Below, in pieces: positions 21,186 through 29,093 of a stretch of 64,000 nt of DNA. This DNA is from an uncultured Draconibacterium sp. (GTDB lineage: Bacteria; Bacteroidota; Bacteroidia; Bacteroidales; Prolixibacteraceae). The notes under the pieces are model-generated. The model ran no database searches and was not told where the DNA came from. It worked only from the letters and a program-made list of their open reading frames with translations. The stretch is taken from positions 777,001-841,000 of the forward strand of contig NZ_OY781464.1 of NCBI RefSeq assembly GCF_963676735.1. Direction: 5' to 3'. Numbering within the stretch: the first letter of the stretch is position 1; the number at the start of each line of letters is the position of its first letter. The position numbers and the translations under genes were made by a program.

Positions 21186-22478
21186 ATGAAAAACTTAGTA
21201 CTACTTACACTTTGCTTGGCGTTTTTAGGCTTTGTGCAAGCGCAAACAAAATCAAACAATATTTCTCCTTTGTTGACAGAAGCTAGTCCTGAAAGTGTTG
21301 GCTTATCGGCAGAGCGCCTTGAACGGCTTGATAAAATGTGCGCAGAACAAGTGAGCAAGGGCAACCTGCCCGGTATGGTTTCGCTGGTGACACGCAACGG
21401 AAAAATTGTGCATTGGAAAGCTTATGGTGCAGCCAACGAAAGGGGCGACCAGCTGAAACGCGATGCCATTTTTCGTATTGCTTCACAATCAAAAGCCATT
21501 ACCTCAACAGCTGTTATGATGCTTTGGGAAGAGGGTAAGTTTCAGTTGGATGACCCTATTTCCAAATACATTCCGGAGTTTAAAGGGCAACAGGTGTTGG
21601 CATCATTTAAATATAGCGATACCACCTGGACAGGCGTACCCGTAAAAAACGAAATTACAATAAGACACTTGCTTACACATACTTCAGGAATTGGGTATGG
21701 GGTTATTGATAGCGATGAACGTTTTAAAATGCTGTACAAAAAAGCTGGAGTAACCGACTTGTTTACCACAAAAAATATAAGCATTGAAGAGAGTGTAAAG
21801 AAACTGGCCAAAATGCCCTTGCATCACGAGCCGGGAGAAAAATTTACCTACAGCGAAGGGCTCGATGTTTTAGGCTACTTTATTGAAGTTGTTTCGGGAA
21901 TGCCATTCGATCAGTTTTTGAGAAGCCATATTTTTGATCCGCTGGGGATGAACGACACCCATTTTTATCAACCGAAAAAGAATGCAGACCGATTGGTAGA
22001 AGTGCAACACAAGGTTGACGGGCAATGGAAAAAATACCCGGTAACTTTTTATGATACTGATTATCCGGTAAAAGGAGCCCGAACATTTTTTTCGGGTGGA
22101 GCAGGCCTTTCGAGCACGGCCAAAGATTATGCTACTTTTTTGCAAATGTACCTTAATGGTGGAGAGTACAACGGCATTCGTTTATTAAGTCGGAAAACCA
22201 TTGAGGTGATTATGGCTAACCAGATTGGGGAAATTTGGGGCAACGACTCGGATATGAAGCATGGCCTCGCATTTAATGTTGCTACCCAAAAGGGACAGGA
22301 TTTAGGCGGAAAAGGAAGTAAGGGTACTTTTACCTGGGGCGGCTATTTTAACACCCAGTATTTTGCCGATCCGGTTGAACAAATAATAGGAGTGATAATG
22401 AAACAAACGCAAGGACCGGTTAACGATAATACCAGTTGGAAATTTCGGCAATTGGTGTTTCAAGCTGTTGATGATTAG
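21186..22478 (+). CDS. secreted beta-lactamase-fold serine hydrolase
   Basis: An upstream ATG at 21168 exists, but the ATG at 21186 gives a normal signal peptide (MKNLVLLTLCLAFLGFVQAQ), so it is preferred; 430 residues. Class C beta-lactamase/penicillin-binding-protein fold with the SxxK motif in IASQSKAITS, the tyrosine motif YSEGLDVLGY, and an HxG-like GTFTWGGYFNT near the end. Such proteins are esterases, D-aminopeptidases or transpeptidase-like enzymes; a role in antibiotic resistance is not implied. It stands alone, followed by a strong terminator. Exported to the periplasm or surface. Confidence 0.88.
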   Translation: MKNLVLLTLCLAFLGFVQAQTKSNNISPLLTEASPESVGLSAERLERLDKMCAEQVSKGNLPGMVSLVTRNGKIVHWKAYGAANERGDQLKRDAIFRIASQSKAITSTAVMMLWEEGKFQLDDPISKYIPEFKGQQVLASFKYSDTTWTGVPVKNEITIRHLLTHTSGIGYGVIDSDERFKMLYKKAGVTDLFTTKNISIEESVKKLAKMPLHHEPGEKFTYSEGLDVLGYFIEVVSGMPFDQFLRSHIFDPLGMNDTHFYQPKKNADRLVEVQHKVDGQWKKYPVTFYDTDYPVKGARTFFSGGAGLSSTAKDYATFLQMYLNGGEYNGIRLLSRKTIEVIMANQIGEIWGNDSDMKHGLAFNVATQKGQDLGGKGSKGTFTWGGYFNTQYFADPVEQIIGVIMKQTQGPVNDNTSWKFRQLVFQAVDD

Positions 22479-22530
22479 TGACTTGGGTGTTTCTGTGAAG
22501 GATGTAGTCTGCAAAAAAATACAATCAAAA

Positions 22531-22558
22531 ATAAACCTCGCCATTCGGCGAGGTTTAT
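22531..22558. terminator. bidirectional terminator between serine hydrolase and dps
   Basis: Perfect 12-bp stem ATAAACCTCGCC / GGCGAGGTTTAT with ATTC loop, flanked by A-rich and T-rich runs. Confidence 0.9.
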
Positions 22559-22575
22559 TTTTTTTACTCTGTTTT

Positions 22576-23022
22576 TTAAGCCAGAAACGATTCCAGCATC
22601 CAAATTTCTTTTTCAGTATTTCCAATCCAATCGCTCATCATTGCAGCTGTACCTTCGTCGTTATTTTCTCCAGCAATTTCAAGTATTTCGTTAAAGCTTT
22701 TAAGGAAATAGCGCTGGCTTTCCAATACACTTTCAACAGCTGGTTTTGCCTCCGAAACGTTGGCTACCACACCCAGTTTTGCTGTTTTTAAGTAGTCCTC
22801 AAATGTATGCAAAGGCTGGCCTCCCAGCATTAAAATGCGTTCTGCAATTTCGTCAACTACTTCTGCTGCCTGGTTGTAATACCCTTCAAATTTTTCGTGA
22901 AGTGCAAAAAACAATTGCCCTTTTATATTCCAGTGCAAACCGCGCAGGTTTTGGTAATGAATTTGGTAATCTGCCAATAACTGATTTAATTTCTCAACGG
23001 TGTTTTGATTTGTTGCTTTCAT
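22576..23022 (-). CDS. dps: Dps family ferritin-like DNA-protection protein
   Basis: 148 residues. The ferroxidase ligands have exactly the Dps spacing: His30 (LRGLHWNIKG), His42 (ALHEKFEGYY), Asp57 and Glu61 (VVDEIAER). It forms a dodecamer that oxidises and stores iron with hydrogen peroxide as oxidant, protecting DNA in the cytoplasm. It is transcribed divergently from an OxyR-type regulator 107 bp away, and the sequence CAAAAATA at 23072-23079 reads TATTTTTG on this strand, a good -7 box. Peroxide induction through OxyR is therefore likely; OxyR control of dps is known in Bacteroides fragilis. Confidence 0.96.
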   Translation of the reverse strand: MKATNQNTVEKLNQLLADYQIHYQNLRGLHWNIKGQLFFALHEKFEGYYNQAAEVVDEIAERILMLGGQPLHTFEDYLKTAKLGVVANVSEAKPAVESVLESQRYFLKSFNEILEIAGENNDEGTAAMMSDWIGNTEKEIWMLESFLA

Positions 23023-23129
23023 AATGTGTAATTTTTAATTTATTTAAATTTTTTCTTTTGTTTCAACACTTCAAAAATACTATTAGCAGTATTTATTATA
23101 TTTATGATATTATTAGTAGTTCTTATATT
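23023..23129. promoter_or_regulatory. dps / oxyR divergent promoter region
   Basis: Contains the dps -7 box (minus strand) at 23072-23079 without a clear -33 box, followed by AT-rich repeated ATTAG(C/T)AGT elements (about 23082-23090 and 23113-23120) that are candidates for OxyR contacts. Placement of an activator site just upstream of a promoter lacking -33 fits activation by OxyR. Confidence 0.5.
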
Positions 23130-24071
23130 ATGAATATTGCTCAATTAGAATATTTAAAGGAATTGTATGTGAGTGGTTCGTTTTCGGTAGCTGCCGACCG
23201 ACTTGGAGTAACCCAGCCGGCTTTAAGTTTGCAAATACAGAAACTGGAAGACGAACTGGATTTTAAGTTAATTGACCGAAGTAAACGCCCCTTTCAATTT
23301 ACTGATGAGGGAAATTTGTTTTACGAAAAATCGCTGGATATTTTAAAACAAATTGAGGCGCTAAAACAAATATCTATTACCATAAGCGAAGAAGTAAGTG
23401 GTAACCTGAAAGTAGGTATTATTCCAACCCTGGCACCTTATCTGGTACCGCTTTTTATTCATCAGCTGCGGCAAAGCTTCCCGGCTTTACAATTAGAAAT
23501 ATACGAGCTAAAAACCGAAAAAATAATAGATAAGATTAAAATGGGCGACATTGATTGTGGCATAATTTCAACGCCTGTTTCGGCTACAAATGTTGCGATT
23601 ACCCCACTTTTTTACGAACGCTTTTTTGCCTATTTGTCTGAAAATCACCCGATGTTTAACCGCGATGTTATTAATATTAAATCGGTAGAAGAAAGTGATA
23701 TTTGGTATTTGGAAGAGGGAAATTGTTTTCAGAACCAGATGAATTCAATTTGTCAGCTAAATCCGCAAAAACAAAACAAACAAAGCTTAATTTATCATAG
23801 TAATTCTATAGAGTCGTTGCGGCGTATTGTGGAAAACCGAAGTGGCCTTACCTTTATTCCGGAGCTGGCCACCATAAATATTCCGGCCGAGCAGGAAGAG
23901 CTGATAAAAGAAATTGTTCCCGACGAGCCCGTGCGAGAAATTAGCTTGATTACCGCAAAACGCTATGCCAAAGAAAGACAGGTTAAGGCATTAAAAGAAA
24001 TAATTAGCGTAAGCGTACCTGCCCGGATGCGAACAAAACCGGATGGATGGGTGGTTGATACCCTGTTGTAA
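23130..24071 (+). CDS. oxyR: OxyR, LysR-family peroxide sensor/regulator
   Basis: The in-frame codon at 23058 would add 24 residues lying in the promoter region; the ATG at 23130 begins MNIAQLEYLKELY, the normal LysR start, and gives 313 residues. Winged helix-turn-helix at 1-60 (FSVAADRLGVTQPALSLQIQKLE), then the substrate-binding fold. Cys199 and Cys208 in EEGNCFQNQMNSICQ match both the position and spacing of the redox cysteine pair of Escherichia coli OxyR, so this should be a genuine peroxide sensor that forms an intramolecular disulfide. Divergent from dps, its expected target. Confidence 0.95.
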   Translation: MNIAQLEYLKELYVSGSFSVAADRLGVTQPALSLQIQKLEDELDFKLIDRSKRPFQFTDEGNLFYEKSLDILKQIEALKQISITISEEVSGNLKVGIIPTLAPYLVPLFIHQLRQSFPALQLEIYELKTEKIIDKIKMGDIDCGIISTPVSATNVAITPLFYERFFAYLSENHPMFNRDVINIKSVEESDIWYLEEGNCFQNQMNSICQLNPQKQNKQSLIYHSNSIESLRRIVENRSGLTFIPELATINIPAEQEELIKEIVPDEPVREISLITAKRYAKERQVKALKEIISVSVPARMRTKPDGWVVDTLL

Positions 24072-24173
24072 ACTCGCATCAGTACCAGGAGCATGGTGTT
24101 AAAATCATAATTTATGCGGCAGAAAAAGTAAACTTTAATACGAACGGAATGTTTTAGAGCTTAAAATAAGGCC

Positions 24174-25082
24174 ATGCAAAAACACGATCACCATCATCAT
24201 CACCACGATGTAAAAGGGAAAAAGTTGCTTTGGGTAACTATTCTAAACCTTGCCATAACGTTTGTTCAGGTAGTGGGTGGTATTGTTTCCAATAGCTTGT
24301 CGTTATTGTCGGATGCTTTGCATAATCTTGGCGATTCGTCGGCGATTTTTATCGCCTTTTTGGCTGGAAAAAGAAGCCACAAAGAAGCCAACGAGCAAAA
24401 AACTTTTGGATATAAACGTATTGAAATTCTGGCTGCCCTTTTTAATGGCGTGGTGTTAATTGGTATTTGTTTATACCTGTTTATCGAGGCATACCAACGC
24501 TTTTTGCATCCCGAACCAATAAAGGGAAAAATAATGTTTATTGTGGCCAGTTTTGGTTTGCTTGCCAATTTAATTTCGGTGGTGGTGCTCAATAAAGATA
24601 AAAATGATAACCTGAATATCAGGGCGGCCTATTTGCATTTACTGGGCGATACTTTTTCGTCGGTAGCTGTTATTATTGGTGGGCTGGCTATCTGGAAATT
24701 TGGTGTTTTTTGGATTGACCCACTAATTACCGTTTTAGTAGGCCTGTATATTATTTACCACACCTGGGACGTGGTTAAAGAAACGGTTGATATTTTAATG
24801 CAGTCGACACCTGCCGATATCGACCTGTCCAAAATTAAAAACGAAGTGGAAAAAATTGAGGAGATTGATAATATTCATCACATTCATGTGTGGAAACTGG
24901 ATGACACGCAAATTCACCTTGAAGCACACATAAACCTGGCTAAAAACATTACCATGAAGCAATTAATGGAGGTAAGAGCTCAGGCAGAAGAGGTTTTACA
25001 CCAAAAATTTGGTATTGCACATATTACGCTTCAGGCCGGCTACAAATGTTGCGGCACCAATCCTGATTTGCTCGCCCACTGA
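24174..25082 (+). CDS. czcD: CDF cation diffusion facilitator (CzcD/ZitB-like zinc exporter)
   Basis: 302 residues. Histidine-rich start (HDHHHHHHD), six transmembrane helices, and the paired metal-site motifs HxxxD-type SDALHNLGD (helix II) and HLLGDTF (helix V). The cytoplasmic C-terminal domain (about 205-302) has HHIHVWKL and ends with GYKCCGTNP. Exchanges Zn2+ or related divalent cations for protons at the inner membrane. It is placed near dps/oxyR and may be part of general metal and oxidative stress defence; no metal regulator is adjacent. Confidence 0.94.
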   Translation: MQKHDHHHHHHDVKGKKLLWVTILNLAITFVQVVGGIVSNSLSLLSDALHNLGDSSAIFIAFLAGKRSHKEANEQKTFGYKRIEILAALFNGVVLIGICLYLFIEAYQRFLHPEPIKGKIMFIVASFGLLANLISVVVLNKDKNDNLNIRAAYLHLLGDTFSSVAVIIGGLAIWKFGVFWIDPLITVLVGLYIIYHTWDVVKETVDILMQSTPADIDLSKIKNEVEKIEEIDNIHHIHVWKLDDTQIHLEAHINLAKNITMKQLMEVRAQAEEVLHQKFGIAHITLQAGYKCCGTNPDLLAH

Positions 25083-25201
25083 TTTGGCTTCTTGTTTCAC
25101 CGGTTCTTATGAATAGCAACTGCCAAAATCCCCAATTTAGACGATTGTTTGTTCTCTGGTAATCAGCAATATTTGTGTTGTAAAAAACCAAAATTCAAGC
25201 T

Positions 25202-25411
25202 ATGATTTTTACCTTTATTTCGGGCATTACAACATCGTCGCAAACAGAGCTGTTACGCTTGTTTCTTATCGATTTTTCGTTTTATACCTTCTTGGCAGGG
25301 CTTGTGGGCTGTATACTGTTTCGTAACGAAAGAAAAAAGTACCGCAGTAAAATTTTAATGGTTTTAATGACCCTGGCGTCTTTTGTTTTCCTGGTTTTTC
25401 AGTTCAATTAA
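25202..25411 (+). CDS. small membrane protein, two predicted helices (69 aa)
   Basis: MIFTFISGITTSSQTELLRL start, hydrophobic segments at about 22-40 (FLIDFSFYTFLAGLVGCILF) and 51-67 (ILMVLMTLASFVFLVFQF), with a basic loop RNERKKYRSK between them. This hydrophobicity and positive-inside pattern support a real protein. No family recognised. It ends 10 bp before the convergent LuxR regulator gene. Confidence 0.6.
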   Translation: MIFTFISGITTSSQTELLRLFLIDFSFYTFLAGLVGCILFRNERKKYRSKILMVLMTLASFVFLVFQFN

Positions 25412-25421
25412 AAGCGTCAGG

Positions 25422-26018
25422 CTAAATCGAAAAACCATCAACATCAACCAGACCATTGGCAACCGCATAAATAACCAACGCAGCAGTTGATTTTACCCCC
25501 AATTTATTACTGATGTTTTTTCGGTGCGAGATTACGGTATGGATACTGATAAAAAGTTCTTCGGCAATTTCTTTATTGGCTTTACCAATAGCCAGAAGTT
25601 TTAAAACATCAATTTCGCGTTCACTCAGGGCACTGTCGTTATCGTTTAAAGGCTGTGGAGCCGATGCAAAATGTTTTGCAAGTATATTGCTGATAGTGTC
25701 AAAACTGTCGGTAATAAAAATATTATCGGTAAAGTTTTTATGCAGGTTTCGGTCGTAGTGGTTTGAAATTAGTCCGATTATATTTTGTTGATTAAAAAAT
25801 AACTGGAATTTACTGAGTGTAACCTTTGAGTTGCTAAAGGTAATCGGGTTAACAAGTACCATTTTTAACAGTTCGGGCTGACCGGTTTTAAGTGCCTCTT
25901 CAACCGTGTCCACATGCAACAACTCCATTTGGTCTTTAATGTTTTCAATAATGGCAATTATGCCTTCGCGAATGATAACCGAGGGTTCAATAATTAATAT
26001 TTTACAAGGCTTATTCAA
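25422..26018 (-). CDS. LuxR-type regulator with degenerate receiver domain, TTG start
   Basis: 198 residues. The start is TTG (26018-26016); no ATG lies before the first beta strand (KILIIEPS, residue 6), and the next Met is at 31, so TTG is required. The N-terminal domain looks like a response regulator, but the usual acidic pair is replaced (IIEPS) and the phospho-acceptor position lies in VLVNPITFSN with no Asp, so it is probably not phosphorylated. C-terminal LuxR helix-turn-helix (about 130-190: LSEREIDVLKLLAIGKANKEIA, ISIHTVISHRKNI). Its first codon directly follows, in frame, the stop codon of the hemerythrin gene. It likely acts together with that protein, for example as a redox or NO-responsive regulator; that is inference. 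Confidence 0.85.
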   Translation of the reverse strand: MNKPCKILIIEPSVIIREGIIAIIENIKDQMELLHVDTVEEALKTGQPELLKMVLVNPITFSNSKVTLSKFQLFFNQQNIIGLISNHYDRNLHKNFTDNIFITDSFDTISNILAKHFASAPQPLNDNDSALSEREIDVLKLLAIGKANKEIAEELFISIHTVISHRKNISNKLGVKSTAALVIYAVANGLVDVDGFSI

Positions 26019-26717
26019 TTAGGCAAGGTTTTGTTTTTCCAATTGTTCAACCTGTGGAATTAGTATCTCGTTTTCAATTTTCGAATGAATTTGCAGGTCG
26101 GCATCCAAATCGAATAGTGCAAATAATATTTTACGTCGTAGTTTACTGTTTGATTTTTGTGGGAGGTGTTCAATCAGCAAACGTTTTACATCGTCAAGCT
26201 TTTCCTGAATATCATCGTGGTGCTCGCGGTAGTCAATTACCGAATAATTATTTTTGGCGCTGGCTTCCAGTAAGTTTAAAATGTAGGGGAAAACAGTATT
26301 GTTTTCATAATCAAAATGCTGGTCAACTTCATTTTTGTATTCATTAAAAAAACGTTCAACCAGTTGCATTTCAGGTTTCTGGCTGTCTTCACTCATTAAA
26401 TGAATATTTTGTATAATTTCCGGAAAAACCTCGTCGGCATAGTAGGTATGCGATTGCATCAGGTATTGCACAATTTGCTTCACCTCGTTTACATCAAATT
26501 CGAGCTGGTAATTGTACGAGCTGTCGATATTAAGGTTAGCCACCATTAAAAATACTTTGGTGCTAATCTGGTACTCTGCACAAAGCTCTTCCACTGTTTT
26601 TTCGTGAACGCCCAATTTTATTCCAAAACGCTCGAGTACCAAAATCAATTGCGGGTAGGTAAAAATCAATTTCGACACTTTTATGCCGTATCCTATTTTT
26701 TCGTGTTTTAAACTCAT
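26019..26717 (-). CDS. hemerythrin-domain protein (RIC/YtfE-like)
   Basis: 232 residues, cytoplasmic. The first 75 residues are an alpha-helical domain of unknown role (IGYGIKVSKLIFTYPQ, HEKTVEELCAEYQIS). A hemerythrin-like four-helix bundle follows with iron-ligand candidates: HTYYADEVFPEI (His about 90), VDQHFDYENNTVFPYI (His, Glu), YREHHDDIQEKL, and HSKIENEILIP near the end. Hemerythrin proteins bind a di-iron centre that senses or handles oxygen, NO or iron-sulfur repair; YtfE-like proteins serve nitrosative stress. The stop TAA is followed at once and in frame by the TTG start of the LuxR regulator. Divergent from the GH51 gene. Confidence 0.85.
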   Translation of the reverse strand: MSLKHEKIGYGIKVSKLIFTYPQLILVLERFGIKLGVHEKTVEELCAEYQISTKVFLMVANLNIDSSYNYQLEFDVNEVKQIVQYLMQSHTYYADEVFPEIIQNIHLMSEDSQKPEMQLVERFFNEYKNEVDQHFDYENNTVFPYILNLLEASAKNNYSVIDYREHHDDIQEKLDDVKRLLIEHLPQKSNSKLRRKILFALFDLDADLQIHSKIENEILIPQVEQLEKQNLA

Positions 26718-27105
26718 TACTGTATTCTTAACGCCACAAAAATATAATATTTATTCAGACCGTTTAAAAATAAGACTTGTTAACCGAAAAATATCAGATT
26801 GAATTTAGCTTAACTCATCCTTAGGTTAAATCGCATGATGTCTGAAAAAGATAGAATCGGCATTTTTTATCTTGACAGAATATTTCCCGTATCCTGATGA
26901 AAAATGTCGTATTTGTAGCACAAGAATTACTTTAGTGGCTAATGCAAAATTTTGGTTTGTGTAATTTCTGAAAAAAACACAACTTGGGGCTATTATTCTT
27001 GTAAAGTTTGCGGAAATTAAAAAATCGGTTTAAGCTTTTGTAGTCCTGTTTGTAACTTATTGCGTCATTAGTATAATGATTGTAAAATCATAAAAAGAAA
27101 ACGAT
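26718..27105. promoter_or_regulatory. gap between divergent hemerythrin and GH51 genes
   Basis: 388 bp with no gene. TTTG (27049-27052) followed 19 bp later by TATAATGA is a possible promoter for the GH51 gene, with about 25 nt of leader. TATTTCCCG at 26881-26889 resembles the repeated TATTTCCCA motif of the HTCS-linked region; a single half-site is weak evidence for shared control. Confidence 0.3.
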
Positions 27106-29046
27106 ATGAATTATAAAACTGTAGTTTTTCTGCTTTTATGCTGTAGCCAAAGTTTATTTGCCCAAATAAATTTTGAAGTAGATGTACTAAATAAAGGTGC
27201 TGCCATACAACCTGATATGTACGGCGTGTTTTTCGAGGATATAAATTTTGGTGCCGATGGTGGCTTGTATGCCGAGTTGATAAAGAACCGGTCGTTTGAG
27301 TTTCATCAGCCATTTGTTGGCTGGCTGCCATTCGGAAATATAGCAGTTAAAAATGAAGCGCCTTGTTTTAACCGGAATCCAAACTATGTGCGCCTGAACG
27401 AAACCGGCCTGAGGCGAGGAACAGGGTTGGAAAACTTTGGGTTCAGAGGCATTGGTTTCCAAAAGAATGATGACTATCGTTTTTCGTTTTATGCGCGCGT
27501 TGTAAACGACGGCGATAAAAAGTTTGTTGTTGAATTGCTTGGCAGCAAAGAAAATGTAATTGGAAAAGGAGAACTTACTGTTAGCGGAAATTCATGGAAA
27601 AAATATACTACTACGATTAAATCTGGTGCAACTGATGCCAAAGGAAAACTAAGATTGATTCTGAAAACACAGGGAGAAGTTGACCTTGATCATATCTCTA
27701 TGTTTCCGGTTGAAACCTGGAAAGGCCGCGAAAATGGTTTGCGCAAAGACCTGGTTGAGGCACTCTTTGAGTTGAACCCCGGTGTGTTTCGCTTTCCCGG
27801 AGGATGTATAATTGAAGGAAACACCCTGGAGACCCGCTACCAGTGGAAGAATAGTGTTGGTCCTGTTGAGAACCGACCACTAAATGAAAACCGCTGGAAT
27901 TATACTTTTAAACACCGCTTTTTCCCGGATTATTACCAAACCTACGGAATGGGTTTTTACGAGTTCTTTTTGTTGAGTGAAGACCTTGGCGCCGAGCCTC
28001 TTCCTGTTATTAGCTGTGGTTTGGCGTGTCAGTATGAAAGCGAAGAATGTGTGCCTGTTGGCGATTTGAAGCCTTACATTGACGATGCTGTTGACCTGAT
28101 TGAGTTTGCCAACGGACCGCTTGACTCGGAATGGGGAAAAGTTAGGGCCGAAATGGGGCACCCAGAGCCTTTTAACCTGAAATACCTGGCTATTGGAAAC
28201 GAACAATGGGGAGAAGGCTATGTAGAGCGGTTGATTCCTTTTTTAGAGGTACTTCGCAATAAACATCCGGAGATTAAAATTATTGGCACATCGGGACCTA
28301 CACCCGACGGTGAAAAATTTGACTACTTGTGGCCCAAAATGAGAGAGCTGGAAGTAGATTTGGTTGACGAACACTACTATCGAAGTCCGGAGTGGTTTTT
28401 GGCCAACGCAGCACGCTACGATAGTTACGATCGTAGTGGTCCCAAAGTATTTGCCGGAGAATATGCCTCCCACCATAAAACCCGTGATAACAATTTGAGG
28501 GCAGCCATCTCGGAAGCTGCATTTATGACCGGCCTTGAGCGAAATGCCGATGTGGTGCAACTGGCAACTTATGCCCCGCTGTTTGCCCATGTTGATGCCT
28601 GGCAGTGGAAACCTGATATGATTTGGTTTGATAACCTAAATGTGGTTCGAACCCCAAATTATTACGTGCAAAAAATGTATGCCTGCAACGCCGGAACAAA
28701 TGTGTTGCCTTTAACCCGAGACAACGAAATTGTAGCAGGAAAAGACAGTTTGTTTGCCAGTGCCGTTTTCGATGCGAATACAACAGAGCTTATTGTAAAA
28801 GTTGTAAATGCCTCGGATAAGCCACAAGAAATTAACATTTTACTTAAGCAGTTAAATCAATCGGTGGCCAACACTCGGGTAAATATTAGCCGTTTACATG
28901 CAAACGAGCCCGGAGCCGTTAACACCATTGAGGCACCAAATAAACTGGTTCCAACATCAACATACGTTTTGGCCCATGAAAAAGGGTTTAAATTAAATGC
29001 CCTGGGCAATGCGTTTTACGTTTGCCGCATAAAAATAAAAGAATAG
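27106..29046 (+). CDS. GH51 alpha-L-arabinofuranosidase
   Basis: 646 residues with a signal peptide (to about residue 20, SLFAQ). GH51 signature: acid/base Glu366 in AIGNEQWGEGY and nucleophile Glu452 in VFAGEYASH. The N-terminal part (QPDMYGVFFEDINFGADGGLYAELIKNRSFEF) and a carbohydrate-binding beta-sandwich at about 75-210 match the long bacterial arabinofuranosidase form, and a C-terminal beta domain ends the protein. It releases terminal L-arabinofuranose from arabinan or arabinoxylan in the periplasm or outside. It heads the arabinose block and is followed 47 bp later by a double GH43 gene, so it feeds arabinose to AraA. Confidence 0.95.
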   Translation: MNYKTVVFLLLCCSQSLFAQINFEVDVLNKGAAIQPDMYGVFFEDINFGADGGLYAELIKNRSFEFHQPFVGWLPFGNIAVKNEAPCFNRNPNYVRLNETGLRRGTGLENFGFRGIGFQKNDDYRFSFYARVVNDGDKKFVVELLGSKENVIGKGELTVSGNSWKKYTTTIKSGATDAKGKLRLILKTQGEVDLDHISMFPVETWKGRENGLRKDLVEALFELNPGVFRFPGGCIIEGNTLETRYQWKNSVGPVENRPLNENRWNYTFKHRFFPDYYQTYGMGFYEFFLLSEDLGAEPLPVISCGLACQYESEECVPVGDLKPYIDDAVDLIEFANGPLDSEWGKVRAEMGHPEPFNLKYLAIGNEQWGEGYVERLIPFLEVLRNKHPEIKIIGTSGPTPDGEKFDYLWPKMRELEVDLVDEHYYRSPEWFLANAARYDSYDRSGPKVFAGEYASHHKTRDNNLRAAISEAAFMTGLERNADVVQLATYAPLFAHVDAWQWKPDMIWFDNLNVVRTPNYYVQKMYACNAGTNVLPLTRDNEIVAGKDSLFASAVFDANTTELIVKVVNASDKPQEINILLKQLNQSVANTRVNISRLHANEPGAVNTIEAPNKLVPTSTYVLAHEKGFKLNALGNAFYVCRIKIKE

Positions 29047-29093
29047 CAACCATTCATTCGAATTTTACGAAAAAATACATAACCACATTATCG

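Noticed and set aside
21168..22478. Antibiotic-resistance beta-lactamase
   Set aside because: The SxxK-YSE pattern and length fit the broad esterase/peptidase-like serine hydrolase group; no evidence for beta-lactam hydrolysis.
24180..24210. CAC/CAT run as a microsatellite
   Set aside because: Codes for the histidine-rich start of the cation exporter; a normal feature of this family.
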